Positions 18,401 through 27,580 are shown, counted from the stretch's first letter. The stretch: 64,000 nt of DNA from Bacteroidota bacterium (GCA_016720655.1 JADKKE010000002.1:1-64000), one strand, 5' to 3'. The notes: generated from the letters alone by a model not told the origin. Translations and numbers: made by a program.

Positions 18401-20617
18401 ACAAATTGTTGTCGACGGACTTGCTGCAATGGATACACTGGCAGCTACTGATGTTGTGACCACCATTGTTATTGTATTGGATGTAGCAGGACTTCCGGTT
18501 ACACAAGAAGCATTGCTGGTCATCACACAGGATATTGTATTCCCATTTGTAAGTGCAGCATCTGTATATGTGGTACTGTTAGATCCAACATTGACTCCAT
18601 TTTTTTTCCATTGATAAGACGGAGAAGCACCACCATTTGTTGGTGTTGCTGTAAAAGTTACACTCGTTCCTGAACAGATCGTAGCAGAAGGACTCGGAGC
18701 AATTGAAACGCTCGCTGCAACAGCTGCACTAACGATCATGGTTAACGAATTGGAAGTTATCACCTGATTGCATCCACCTGTGACCGTCATAACACAAGTA
18801 ATTACATCGCCATTCAGCCAGGATGCATTGGTATAAGTTGTACTATTCGTACCAACATTGACACCATTTTTCTTCCATTGGTATGCAGGTGTTCCGGCTG
18901 GAACCACAGGGGTTGCTGTAAATGTTACACTCGCTGTTGCACACACGCTCACTCCGGGACTTGCGGCAATGGATACACTGGCTGCAAGACTCAATGAAGT
19001 CATTGCTGTAGCAATTAATTTACATGCACCATGTGCAGCAAAACTCTTGGTCATTACAAAATTTCCACCGGCAATATCATTCACTGCACTTAATGAACGT
19101 GTATTTTGTCCGTTCGAAATGGAAAAATTCATTACTGCACCGGGAAGAATGATATGTTGTAATTGATGCGCATGTCCGAGCTCGTGAACTGTTACTGTTT
19201 CAAAATCTATCTGACTGGCGTTTGCCAATGTAGGTCCATATTGCCAGGCAAGACCTGCAGCTCCATCATCGTAAATGACATCAATTTCATTTACAGTCCA
19301 CACCGTGTCTACACCACCGATACAACCGGAAAACCTGCTTGTCGCACGACCCAAAACACCGACAGGAAGAGATGGACCCACATCAAATCGAACAATGTTT
19401 ACTCCGTCGGCCAAGACTGTATCCACAGCAGTATTCGCTCCAAGGATCCAATTGATATTGGTATTGCAAGTCCAGGTATTCATTGCTCTTGTAAAAGCAG
19501 CGATCGCAGGAGCATTGATAGCAAATTTAGATGCCTCCATCTGGAAAGTGAATCCACCTGTCCCGTTATCATTAATATGTTCTGTATAGAATCCTGTATT
19601 GTTGAATTCCACATTAATATGAGAATAGGTAACAGTGAGTGTACCCGCACTCACCACACTATTAGGATCATTGTTAGTAACACGAATTGTGCCTGTACCT
19701 GCAGAAGGGCCATTCGATAATGAACTACTTGGCACCCACACGGTGATTTGGGTATTCGACCAGGTTCTGTAATCAATTGCTTTTGCCTGAATATAGATTG
19801 CACCTCCATCATTCGCATTTTTGAATTCTACAAAACCTGTTCCTCTTGTTGCACCAAAATTGGTACCGTTAATTGTCAGCAAGGAACGCGTCCCAGCAGT
19901 GATCGTGGTTGGTGTGAACGAGGTAATGGTTGGTACAGCAGCAGTCGAATTTCCACCATTCTTTGGAGCTTGCAACTGTTGAATACTCTGATTTAGGATT
20001 GTATTGGTAGCCACCTGAACAAACTGATTTCCTGTATAACCTGTAATCTCAGAATATAGTTGACCTGTAATTGTTGAAAATTGGAAGAATGGTGTAGTAG
20101 CTGTGTTTTCATTTACATTGTATTCGATAAATCCCTGCTCGCTTCCATATGCATCATACAAAGTTCCAGCCCCGGTAAAGTTTACCAGTTTGTTCAATTT
20201 TGAAACATTGCAAAAGAATATCCCTTGTTTTCCGGGAGATAATACAAGGTTTGAAGTGAACTCAATTCGGTCAAGTCCGACAGTGCCACCCTCAGTGATA
20301 ATGTCGAATTCCTGAAGTCCTGAACTTCCCTTGAAGATTTTATAAATTTTCAAATGATGAATTGTAAAGATCATCGTCCGCTGTGCATTCCAGAACGAAG
20401 TAGAAGACATTACTTCAGCTTCCGTTATCAAATTGGATTCCTGTGTTCTTGATTGAACAGGTATCGGCAATAACATACATTGATCTGCAGCAAATAGTTC
20501 CATTTGTGAAAACAATGCAAGCATCAAAACAATGCATAGAGCCTTTGGGTTCAATTGTGATCTGACTGATTTTTTAGGCACAATAAGTTCATGCCCTGTG
20601 TGTGTTGTGTGTTTCAT
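15458..20617 (-). CDS. Large secreted protein: zincin-like site, ten Ig-like repeats, dockerin-like C-terminus
   Basis: The 1719-residue protein has a signal peptide (CIVLMLALFSQMELFAA), an N-terminal beta-rich region, an IPT/TIG domain (about 225-320; VPTITSFTPTTITAGTRS) and a metalloprotease-like region with the zinc motif HELGHAHQLQH at about 480-490, followed by an AVMNFSI Met-turn-like segment. Ten tandem Ig-like modules of 91 residues follow (each CSGTSVTFTATP, YQWKKNGVNVG, TYTDAAL), then a second IPT/TIG domain (PTVTGFSPGNGTVGTS). The end carries two calcium-loop repeats (GDSNQDGSIESTDF and DLTGDNLVESADY) resembling dockerin or EF-hand loops. No canonical T9SS tail is seen; this looped end may take its place. 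A surface adhesin with possible protease activity is the best guess. Confidence 0.8.
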   Translation of the reverse strand: MKHTTHTGHELIVPKKSVRSQLNPKALCIVLMLALFSQMELFAADQCMLLPIPVQSRTQESNLITEAEVMSSTSFWNAQRTMIFTIHHLKIYKIFKGSSGLQEFDIITEGGTVGLDRIEFTSNLVLSPGKQGIFFCNVSKLNKLVNFTGAGTLYDAYGSEQGFIEYNVNENTATTPFFQFSTITGQLYSEITGYTGNQFVQVATNTILNQSIQQLQAPKNGGNSTAAVPTITSFTPTTITAGTRSLLTINGTNFGATRGTGFVEFKNANDGGAIYIQAKAIDYRTWSNTQITVWVPSSSLSNGPSAGTGTIRVTNNDPNSVVSAGTLTVTYSHINVEFNNTGFYTEHINDNGTGGFTFQMEASKFAINAPAIAAFTRAMNTWTCNTNINWILGANTAVDTVLADGVNIVRFDVGPSLPVGVLGRATSRFSGCIGGVDTVWTVNEIDVIYDDGAAGLAWQYGPTLANASQIDFETVTVHELGHAHQLQHIILPGAVMNFSISNGQNTRSLSAVNDIAGGNFVMTKSFAAHGACKLIATAMTSLSLAASVSIAASPGVSVCATASVTFTATPVVPAGTPAYQWKKNGVNVGTNSTTYTNASWLNGDVITCVMTVTGGCNQVITSNSLTMIVSAAVAASVSIAPSPSATICSGTSVTFTATPTNGGASPSYQWKKNGVNVGSNSTTYTDAALTNGNTISCVMTSNASCVTGSPATSNTITMVVTTSVAASVSIAASPSTTICSGTSVTFTATPTNGGTTPVYQWKKNGVNVGTNSTTYTDAALANGNTISCVMTSNAACVTGSPATSNTLTMTVTTSVAASVSISASPSATICSGTSVTFTATPTNGGATPTYQWKKNGVNVGTNSTTYTDAALANGNTITCVMTSNATCVTGNPATSNTITMIVTTSVAASVSIAASPSTTICSGTSVTFTATPTNGGASPTYQWKKNGVNVGTNSTTYTDAALANGNTISCVMTSNAACVTGSPATSNTLTMTVTTSVAASVSIAASPSTTICSGTSVTFTATPTNGGASPTYQWKKNGVNVGTNSTTYTDAALANGNTISCVMTSNAACVTGSPATSNTLTMTVTTSVAASVSIAASPSTTICSGTSVTFTATPTNGGASPTYQWKKNGVNVGTNSTTYTDAALANGNTISCVMTSNAPCVTGSPATSNTLTMTVTTSVTASVSIAASPSTTICSGTSVTFTATPTNGGASPTYQWKKNGVNVGTNSTTYTDAALANGNTISCVMTSNAACVTGSPATSNTLTMTVTTSVAASVSIAASPSTTICSGTSVTFTATPTNGGTTPAYQWKKNGVNVGTNSTTYTDAGLTNGNTITCVLTSNANCVTGSPATSNTLTMTVNPNVAASVSIAASPSTTICSGTNVTFTATPTNGGTTPAYQWKKNGVNVGTNSTTYSENALTNGNTITCTMTSNAACVTGSPAVSNTLTMTVNSTPTVTGFSPGNGTVGTSVVITGTNFSAVTQVQFNITNASFTINNSTQITATVPAGATTGTIKVTNACGTGTSVSSFTVNSTPVTFTLKVFIEGYYSGGSMPAVVDPGAAPTVCDTVTVILANFGNPTIIDATVKGVIGTNGIGVFTFPAATANVPHWVGVRHRNTLETWSSNIVPFPGTTVGYDFTTANSQSLGNNMISNGDGTFSIRSGDSNQDGSIESTDFSNIENASQVFLTGYFPEDLTGDNLVESADYGLIENNSQLFLSAITP
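16280..18980 (-). repeat. Tandem 273-bp coding repeat array (Ig-like modules)
   Basis: Ten copies with exact 273-bp periodicity over most of the array encode the 91-residue Ig-like modules. Units 5 to 8 from the N-terminus are almost identical at both DNA and protein level, while the first and last units have diverged. This is the pattern expected from recent unequal crossing-over or gene conversion in the centre. Copy number in the real chromosome may differ because such arrays are prone to assembly collapse. Confidence 0.9.
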
Positions 20618-20821
20618 GAAATGCAGGTAAATGTGGTTAAAACGTACTATTAGTAAAGGTTCTGAAGAGTTAGCAAAATAGAAAATTAGATCAAATTATA
20701 CAAGAAAATTCGGAATTCAGAATTTGTACAAATGTGTGTTTTCGACTTGAAAACAGATTATGGTACACTAATTTCTACTTATACAAAAAATCAACGAATG
20801 AAAATGCTGAAAAAAATGATT

Positions 20822-22153
20822 TTAGAGCGCTGAAACCTGGTCCACTTCAACAGTCACAAACGGGCTGGAATCGGGAGATCCAAGAGTACATTGAATCAGT
20901 TTGTTTCGAAGCAAGGGATCGAATTGGGTTCTTACTTTGATGTAATTGTGAGTGAATCCATGATTGTATCCATCCGCTGATTCGTTTTCAAACAATACAG
21001 GAAGTTGCTTTCCTGAAAATTTTTCACAAAATGCTCTGTATTTTTTCTCTGAAAGTATTCTTAGCATTTTGTTACGTTGCTTGCGCATAGGTACAGGCAC
21101 AAGCGGACGCAATTGTATTGCATCTGTATTGTCTCTTTCTGAATAGGTAAACACATGCAGGTATGAAATATCCAGCCCATTCAGGAAATTATATGTTTCC
21201 AGAAAATCGACTTCAGTTTCACCGGGAAATCCAACGATCACATCGACACCAATGCAGGCATCGGGCATCAATTCCTTAATGCGTTCAACTCTTTCAACAT
21301 ACAGTTCACGCTGGTATCTCCTGCGCATCAGTCCGAGAATTTTATTCGAACCGGATTGCAAGGGGATATGAAAATGAGGCACAAACTTTTTTGATCGCGC
21401 TACAAATTGAATAATCTCATCCTTCAACAAATTTGGTTCTATCGAAGAAATTCTGAAACGTTCAATACCCTGTATGGCATCGAGAGATTCTATTAAGGAA
21501 AGAAAATCCTCTGATCTATCTCCCTCTTTTTTCAGATCAATCCCGAAATCTCCGATGTTTACTCCGGTGAGCACTATTTCTTTCACACCACTTTTTGCTA
21601 TACTATTCGATTGAGCCACAATATTTGCAATGGAATCACTTCTGCTTGACCCTCTGGCAAGAGGTATGGTACAATAAGAACATGTATAATCGCAACCATC
21701 CTGCACCTTTAAAAAAGCACGGGTACGGTCACCAATCGAATAGGAACTTACAAATGAATTCGCATCGGTAACTTCACAGGAGTGTATTTCTGTCTGTTCC
21801 TTCTTAGAAAAAGAATCCAGGTATTCAGTAATATTAAATTTCTCTGTTGCCCCTAAGACAAGATCAACCCCCGGGATCAATGCTATTTCCTTTGGTTTTA
21901 ATTGAGCATAACAACCGATTACGGCTATAAAAGAGCCCGGATTGTACTGAAGCGCCTTTTTTACAATGCTTCTGCATTCACGGTCAGCATTCTCAGTAAC
22001 TGAACAGGTATTGATAACTACCACTTCCGCTCCAAATTCGAATTCTACTTTGGAAAATCCGGCATCTTTTAACGTGCGCCCAATAGTTGAAGTCTCTGCA
22101 AAATTGAGTTTGCAACCCAGGGTATAGAAAGAAACTGTAGAAGCATTGTTCAT
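20822..22153 (-). CDS. mtaB: tRNA t6A37 methylthiotransferase MtaB
   Basis: MtaB is a radical-SAM enzyme that turns t6A37 into ms2t6A37 in tRNAs reading ANN codons. The 443-residue protein shows the N-terminal UPF0004 domain with cysteines in YTLGCKLN, INTCSV and VIGCYAQ (second Fe-S cluster), the radical SAM motif CDYTCSYC at about 153-160, and a C-terminal TRAM-like region. The 'GCKLNFAE' and 'RGSSRSDS' stretches point to the MtaB branch rather than MiaB or RimO. The TsaD enzyme that makes the t6A substrate is encoded at 44.8 kb. It follows the EEP gene by 39 bp in a leftward run that starts at mutL. Confidence 0.95.
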   Translation of the reverse strand: MNNASTVSFYTLGCKLNFAETSTIGRTLKDAGFSKVEFEFGAEVVVINTCSVTENADRECRSIVKKALQYNPGSFIAVIGCYAQLKPKEIALIPGVDLVLGATEKFNITEYLDSFSKKEQTEIHSCEVTDANSFVSSYSIGDRTRAFLKVQDGCDYTCSYCTIPLARGSSRSDSIANIVAQSNSIAKSGVKEIVLTGVNIGDFGIDLKKEGDRSEDFLSLIESLDAIQGIERFRISSIEPNLLKDEIIQFVARSKKFVPHFHIPLQSGSNKILGLMRRRYQRELYVERVERIKELMPDACIGVDVIVGFPGETEVDFLETYNFLNGLDISYLHVFTYSERDNTDAIQLRPLVPVPMRKQRNKMLRILSEKKYRAFCEKFSGKQLPVLFENESADGYNHGFTHNYIKVRTQFDPLLRNKLIQCTLGSPDSSPFVTVEVDQVSAL

Positions 22154-22192
22154 TGGAAAGCCGAAGGTACAAAAAGCAAGAGAATAAAAATT

Positions 22193-23305
22193 TCAAGGCA
22201 ATTCCACCCAACAGCTTATTGGATAATGGTCCGACAATTTTTCACGAATAGTTTTATACCCAAAAGACTTTATTCGCTTGTCGTGGAAGATGTAATCGAT
22301 TCGGAAGGATGGAAAAGGTCCTGAATAAGTCTTTCCAAATCCACTGCCGCTTTCACGGTATGCATCCTTCAAATCATCCGCTAAAATGTGATAGGTGTAG
22401 GAGGGAGGTGTATCGTTGAAGTCTCCGCAGAGAATGATTGGATACGGACTGGCGTCCATTGTATCATGCAATATCTGCACTTGAATGGCTCGCTTTACAA
22501 AGGCTTTCCTCAGCCTCCGAAGAATCGTAAGTCCGCCTTTCACTTCGTCTTGTTCGACTTCATCATTTCCAAGATTTTGAATGAATTTATAATCTTCCCA
22601 ATGAAAGCGAATGCTTTCAAGATGTGTATTGAAAACCCGAATTGTGTCTTCGCCAACTTTAATGTCTGTATAGATGAAAATATTTCCGCCTCTTTTTTGA
22701 AAATGAACCGCTTGTTTATTGACAATTGGATACTTGCTGTACGTTGCAATTCCAAAATGATCTGCTGCATGGAGCGACAATGTGTATTCAATATGAGTAT
22801 AGGCAGAGAGCATCTTTCGGAGCGTGTCGTCATTTTTAAAAAATGGCGTTCCCCGATCAGAAGTAAAAAACTCCTGAAAACAAATTACATCCGGTTGCTC
22901 ACTTTTGAGGAATGAAAAAATCCTTGATCGCGTATCATCGCTGTGAAACCAATTGTACAAATCAAACAGTCTGACATTAAAACTCATCACTTTTAATCTG
23001 CCTTTTTCCTTTTGATCAATGTCGTTTAGTTTCTCACTGAAAGAAGGTTGATACATTCCGAAAATTTTACCAATCCCAAGAATTGAAATAAAAAGCGAAT
23101 AACGGTACTTTTTATTTTTACGAAGTATCCAAAAGATTACAAAACATAGATTGATCACTAGCAGTGTGCCATAAGCTAAACCAAACAAAGCGAGCCACCA
23201 AAGTTGAGCCGGACTGATATAAGCTGCCAGATAGGACAAGATCAAGGCAACCAAAACAATTATGTTCAGTACCCAAAAAAGCCGGTCGATAAACGGTTTC
23301 TTCAT
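22193..23305 (-). CDS. Membrane-anchored endonuclease/exonuclease/phosphatase family protein
   Basis: The 370-residue protein begins with three hydrophobic helices (about residues 8-95) followed by an EEP domain. Catalytic landmarks are MSFNVRLFD (Asn), ICFQEFF (metal-binding Glu), LCGDFNDTPPS (Asp/Asn) and a final LSDHYPI (Asp/His). Relatives hydrolyse nucleic acid or phosphoester substrates outside the cytoplasm; the substrate here is unknown. Its ATG overlaps the stop codon of the upstream rhomboid gene (TAATG at 23303-23307), which implies translational coupling. Confidence 0.88.
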   Translation of the reverse strand: MKKPFIDRLFWVLNIIVLVALILSYLAAYISPAQLWWLALFGLAYGTLLVINLCFVIFWILRKNKKYRYSLFISILGIGKIFGMYQPSFSEKLNDIDQKEKGRLKVMSFNVRLFDLYNWFHSDDTRSRIFSFLKSEQPDVICFQEFFTSDRGTPFFKNDDTLRKMLSAYTHIEYTLSLHAADHFGIATYSKYPIVNKQAVHFQKRGGNIFIYTDIKVGEDTIRVFNTHLESIRFHWEDYKFIQNLGNDEVEQDEVKGGLTILRRLRKAFVKRAIQVQILHDTMDASPYPIILCGDFNDTPPSYTYHILADDLKDAYRESGSGFGKTYSGPFPSFRIDYIFHDKRIKSFGYKTIREKLSDHYPISCWVELP

Positions 23306-24192
23306 TACTTATCCTTACTTGCATTAAATAAAAAATCTCTCTCTTCAGAAGACAGGCTCCCATAGCCCGACTTGCTGATTTTATCGAGAATCAGGTCCAG
23401 CCGTTCCTGACGTCCTCTTTTTGTTGCTGCGAAATCTTCATCACTTCTTTTGCGTGAATGACTCACCTTCATTTTGGACTTTTTACTCCGAGCAAAAATA
23501 TCGATGAATTTAGTCAGCCATGCGGATATGTCTGTTCCTTTTTGCAATTGACGAATATATACAAAACCAAAAAGTGCGCCTCCAAGATGTGCGATGTGTC
23601 CTCCGGCATTACTGCCACTTACATTAATCAGATCCAGAACTATTGTTACTAGTGCAATCCATTTCAATTTTACAGGTCCAAAGAAGAGCAATGGTATGGT
23701 GTAATCCGGAAGCAATGTCGCTGTGGCAACTGTTATCGCAAGTACACTTGCAGATGCTCCAAGCGCATATGCTGCACCAACAGAAGTGGCAAACAATGGA
23801 AAAACATTGTATGCAAGGATGTACATGATTCCACCACTAATTCCTCCAAGAATGTATGTGTTCAATAATTTCTTGGAACCCAGGTACTCTTGAAAAATTC
23901 GTCCCATCCAAAACAACCAAAGCATATTGAATAGTAAATGCATGAAGTCCCAATGGTAAAACATATAGGTGATCAGGGTCCATGGTTTAGTAAGCAAAAC
24001 CAGAGGAGCAGCCGGAACTGCCAGCCATTTGCTTACGAATTCAAAATCAAGCAGGGGAGTGTTGTACAATTGGGTGAGACTGTTCACCAAGCGAATCACA
24101 ATAAACAATACAACATTCACAATCAACAAACGTTGCAAAGTGTCTGCAGTGGTGAGTTGTCGTTTGAGATTATCTGAAAAAGATGTTGCCAT
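23305..24192 (-). CDS. Rhomboid family intramembrane serine protease
   Basis: Rhomboids cut transmembrane helices of client proteins within the membrane. The 295-residue protein has six membrane helices, the catalytic serine in ALGASASVLAIT and the catalytic histidine in GGHIAHLGGALFG. The WLFWMGRIFQEYLGSKK loop is the family's conserved L1 region. A cytosolic C-terminal tail of about 80 residues is rich in Lys and Arg. It is the second of two adjacent rhomboids and is coupled to the downstream EEP gene. Confidence 0.92.
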   Translation of the reverse strand: MATSFSDNLKRQLTTADTLQRLLIVNVVLFIVIRLVNSLTQLYNTPLLDFEFVSKWLAVPAAPLVLLTKPWTLITYMFYHWDFMHLLFNMLWLFWMGRIFQEYLGSKKLLNTYILGGISGGIMYILAYNVFPLFATSVGAAYALGASASVLAITVATATLLPDYTIPLLFFGPVKLKWIALVTIVLDLINVSGSNAGGHIAHLGGALFGFVYIRQLQKGTDISAWLTKFIDIFARSKKSKMKVSHSRKRSDEDFAATKRGRQERLDLILDKISKSGYGSLSSEERDFLFNASKDK

Positions 24193-24241
24193 AATTGCTT
24201 TAAATTCGAATCTACTGAGGCTATTAATTTGTCAGGTTTCT

Positions 24242-25105
24242 TTAGAAAAAATTATCATTCCGCGGTTTGTTTCTTCTCCAAAAAAGTATCAGAAGTAGTC
24301 CTGTGAACAAACCACCGAGATGGGCAAAATGAGCGACGTTATCTCCCGGAATCTGTGCAATACCACTGAACAATTCTATCGCCCCGTAAATGATTACAAA
24401 ATATTTTGCTTTAATTGGAATTGGTAAAAATAACATGAACAAAAGGTTATTCGGAAACAGCATTCCATAAGCCAGAAGCAAACCAAATACCGAACCGGAA
24501 GCCCCAACTACGACCGGTGCATTCAGGATGTCGGCTTTGAACTGACTCATGTATTCCACGCTGAGATTGAGTGCTTCTTGTGAATTCGAGGCAGCCATTA
24601 CAGTATAATCGTGTACAAAGGCATTATAATGTTCCATCATGTCTCTGGAAGAAAAGCTCTGAAACGCTTCTGAGTTGACGAGTGCCTGGAGCTTTTCATG
24701 ACTGGGATTCGAAATATAATCGTTGAAAAATGCCATTGCGGGTTGCATCTCAAAATAAAAGATCCCATAATGTGCAACAGCTGCTCCAAGTCCTGTAAGA
24801 ATGTAAAAAGTCAGAAAACGGCGGGGTCCCCACACATTTTCGATGGAAGATCCAAACATCCAAACCGCGAACATATTAAAGAAAATATGCATGAAACTTC
24901 CATGCATGAACATGTATGTAATTAATTGATAGACTCTGAATTTATCGGACTGAAAATAATGAAGTCCTAACATGTCCACAAGGTCAGCACCTCGGTTGTT
25001 CATCAACACTGTAGCGAGAAACATGATCCCGTTTATGATGAGAATGTTCTTCACCACTTCCGGAAGGAAGTTGGAAGACCGGGGACGGAAAGGTTGATAA
25101 TTCAT
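24242..25105 (-). CDS. Rhomboid family intramembrane serine protease
   Basis: The 287-residue protein has the full rhomboid motif set: HGSFMHIFFNMFAVWMFG (L1/helix 2), catalytic serine in GASGSVFGLLLAYG and catalytic histidine in NVAHFAHLGGLFTG. A long insertion (about residues 115-180, NDYISNPSHEKLQALVNSE and following) sits between helices 3 and 4 and is absent from the neighbouring rhomboid, so the two are diverged copies with probably different clients. It lies between mutL (87 bp) and the second rhomboid (49 bp) on the same strand. Confidence 0.93.
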   Translation of the reverse strand: MNYQPFRPRSSNFLPEVVKNILIINGIMFLATVLMNNRGADLVDMLGLHYFQSDKFRVYQLITYMFMHGSFMHIFFNMFAVWMFGSSIENVWGPRRFLTFYILTGLGAAVAHYGIFYFEMQPAMAFFNDYISNPSHEKLQALVNSEAFQSFSSRDMMEHYNAFVHDYTVMAASNSQEALNLSVEYMSQFKADILNAPVVVGASGSVFGLLLAYGMLFPNNLLFMLFLPIPIKAKYFVIIYGAIELFSGIAQIPGDNVAHFAHLGGLFTGLLLILFWRRNKPRNDNFF

Positions 25106-25192
25106 ACGCTAAGGATATTTGGAATTCCGTGTTTACTGTCAACAAGACAGCAAGCCTGCAAGTTTTTCCATGGGTTGAATTTCGGAATGATT

Positions 25193-27001
25193 TTATTTGA
25201 ATCGCTCCCTCAGATCTTCTGTTTTCAACAGACTCATACACGGTTTCCCATCCAGTCCGGAGGAGGGTTTTTCACAAAGCAGAAGGTCCTCAGTCAGTGA
25301 ACGCATCTCGGAATCCGTGAGTAATTTCCCCTTTTTGATGGAAAGGCTACGCGCCATGGATTTGGCAAGACTCTCACGAATACCTGTAGAAAAGACGGAA
25401 TGATAGTTCTTATATTGTTCAAGAACCTGTTCAAGGATCTCTTTTTCTCTTCCTTTTTCAATTCCGGCAGGAGTTCCATGAAGTACGAAGCTATTCCCTC
25501 CAAATTCACGGATATCAAAGCCTAGAGCACGGATATCCGGCTCCAATTCCTTTAGCAGGAGAAAATCAGAAGATGAGAAGTTGAGGGTTTGCGGGAATAA
25601 ATCTTGCTGTGAACTACTGTTTTCCTTATCCAACTGGTTTAAAAACCGTTCAAACAATATCCTTTCATGCGCAGCTTGTTGGTCAATAATCAATAAACCT
25701 TCCGGTATTCTGTGAACAATAAATTCCTGATTTAATTGAAATCGGATATTTTGAGCTTGTGCTGTTAGTTCTGCAGACTCAATTTCTCCTTCCGGAATAA
25801 TTGGATTCGCTTGAGAAGGAGCTACCTGAACTTCATGCAGACCATCGTACAATTTTTCCCAACCTGCACCGGAAATGGATTTCGAACGATCGCTTTGAAA
25901 AGGATTGTATCCGGTGTTCACTGTCACCATTGGCCTTTGCACAGGCTGATTTCGCAAGGAGTGCGGAACAGTAAAAGAATTTTCCTGTTCGAAGTCAAGA
26001 GCCGGTGATACACTGTACTGTCCCAAAGATCGTTTCACAGCAGCTCTCACAATCGCGTACACTGATCGTTCGTCCTCAAATTTAATTTCTGTTTTGGTTG
26101 GGTGTATATTGACATCAATTTTAGAAGGATCAATATCAATGTAAAGCCAATACGAAGCATAACTTTCTCGTGGAAGTAATTCTTGAAAGGCACTGGATAC
26201 AGCATGATGCAGGTAATGATCCTTGATAAAGCGTTTGTTCACAAAGAAAAATTGTTCTCCCCGGGTCTTTTTGGAAAACTCCGGTTTCCCGATGAAGCCC
26301 GCGATGGATAATAAGGTAGTTTCTTCTTGCACCGGTACCAATCGCTCGTTGTAATGACTTCCATAAACACCAACAATTCGCTGGCGTAAATTTGTTGATG
26401 ATAGCTTGAATATTTCTAAGCCATTCTGATGCAGTGACATAAAAATATCCGGATGAGCGAGGGCAACCCTTTCAAATTCGTCGATGATGTGTCGTGCTTC
26501 AACTGGGTTGGATTTAAGGAAATTCCTCCGTGCCGGAATGTTGTAGAACAGATTCTTGACAGATATGGTTGTCCCGCTGGGACTACTTACAGGCTCCTGA
26601 TTTTTTACTTCGTTTCCTTCAATAATAACCAGAGTCCCTATTTCCGCATCGTGTTGTTTGGTTTTTAACTCTACCTGGGCGATGGCAGCAATGGAAGCAA
26701 GAGCTTCCCCACGGAATCCTTTCGTACGTATTGAAAACAAATCATCTGCAGTCCTGATCTTCGATGTAGCATGACGGGTGAACGAGAGTCGCGCATCTGT
26801 TGGACTCATGCCACAACCGTCATCTGTAATTTGAAGAAGTGTCTTGCCGGAATCTTTTACATACAATTCGATCTTGCTGCTTCCTGCATCAACTGCATTT
26901 TCCAACAACTCCTTAACAGCAGATGCCGGCCTTTGAATTACTTCTCCGGCAGCTATCTGGTTCGCTACAGCATCTGGCAATAATCGAATAATATCTGACA
27001 T
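25193..27001 (-). CDS. mutL: DNA mismatch repair protein MutL
   Basis: MutL couples MutS mismatch recognition to strand incision. The N-terminal GHKL ATPase domain is clear: ELLENAVDAGSSKIEL (motif I), ITDDGCGM (II), TKGFRGEALASIAAI (III), PSGTTISVKNLFYNIPARR. The C-terminal dimerisation domain carries IIDQQAAHERILFERF, close to the DQHAxxERI endonuclease motif but with Gln for His, and ends CMSLLKTEDLRERF. At 602 residues it is of normal size. Whether it retains nicking activity is uncertain because the metal-binding motifs are not canonical. First gene of a five-gene leftward run. Confidence 0.95.
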   Translation of the reverse strand: MSDIIRLLPDAVANQIAAGEVIQRPASAVKELLENAVDAGSSKIELYVKDSGKTLLQITDDGCGMSPTDARLSFTRHATSKIRTADDLFSIRTKGFRGEALASIAAIAQVELKTKQHDAEIGTLVIIEGNEVKNQEPVSSPSGTTISVKNLFYNIPARRNFLKSNPVEARHIIDEFERVALAHPDIFMSLHQNGLEIFKLSSTNLRQRIVGVYGSHYNERLVPVQEETTLLSIAGFIGKPEFSKKTRGEQFFFVNKRFIKDHYLHHAVSSAFQELLPRESYASYWLYIDIDPSKIDVNIHPTKTEIKFEDERSVYAIVRAAVKRSLGQYSVSPALDFEQENSFTVPHSLRNQPVQRPMVTVNTGYNPFQSDRSKSISGAGWEKLYDGLHEVQVAPSQANPIIPEGEIESAELTAQAQNIRFQLNQEFIVHRIPEGLLIIDQQAAHERILFERFLNQLDKENSSSQQDLFPQTLNFSSSDFLLLKELEPDIRALGFDIREFGGNSFVLHGTPAGIEKGREKEILEQVLEQYKNYHSVFSTGIRESLAKSMARSLSIKKGKLLTDSEMRSLTEDLLLCEKPSSGLDGKPCMSLLKTEDLRERFK

Positions 27002-27173
27002 AAACTGATTATCAGCACATTATATTATTTTGTGCCAATGATGCGAATTTACGAATATTTGCCTGAAACTCATCGGCTTCAAAAGAATCCGATTTTTCTC
27101 ATGTGATTGTCATTGTCGGTACAATACATTAGCTCTTTGATTTTATTACATTAGCACACTACACGTTTAAAAA

Positions 27174-27536
27174 ATGATGAACAGAAAATTAAATAAGGCA
27201 GAAGCCGGGTATCACATGCTTCAATTACTCGCTTTTGTTGACCAGACATTCAGTGTGGATGAAGATCTGGTTATTCGGAAATACCTGGTTGAAAACTATC
27301 CATTCCATGTGAATTTGGATGGTGCAATTGAACATCTGAGCATGTTAAAACAGGAAGACTACATCTTGCATTTTCAAAAATGCATGGATGACTTTTACGA
27401 AGATTCCACACCGGATGAAAGAACGCAATTTTTAAATTTTGCCGTTCAACTTGTAAAAGCAGACAATGTAATATCCCCTGTAGAAAATGTCTATCTGAAA
27501 TTACTTTTCGATACATGGGAAAGTGAGACAGCCTGA
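27174..27536 (+). CDS. Small TerB-like protein
   Basis: The 120-residue soluble, mostly helical protein has two similar helical motifs, HMLQLLAFVDQTFSVDED near the start and FAVQLVKADNVISPVENVYL near the end. Acidic residues in such paired helices are typical of the TerB-like (tellurite-resistance-associated, possibly metal-binding) fold. No tellurite genes are nearby. It precedes the papain-like peptidase on the same strand. A second ATG at 27177 could equally be the start. Confidence 0.6.
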   Translation: MMNRKLNKAEAGYHMLQLLAFVDQTFSVDEDLVIRKYLVENYPFHVNLDGAIEHLSMLKQEDYILHFQKCMDDFYEDSTPDERTQFLNFAVQLVKADNVISPVENVYLKLLFDTWESETA

Positions 27537-27580
27537 GGCGTTAAATGCTGAAATTCTTTTTCCAGCAACCACGCATCAAT

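Noticed and set aside
16158..18614. Several similar 80-90 codon plus-strand frames with identical spacing
   Set aside because: They are antisense shadows of the 273-bp Ig-repeat units; they have no independent signal or domain.
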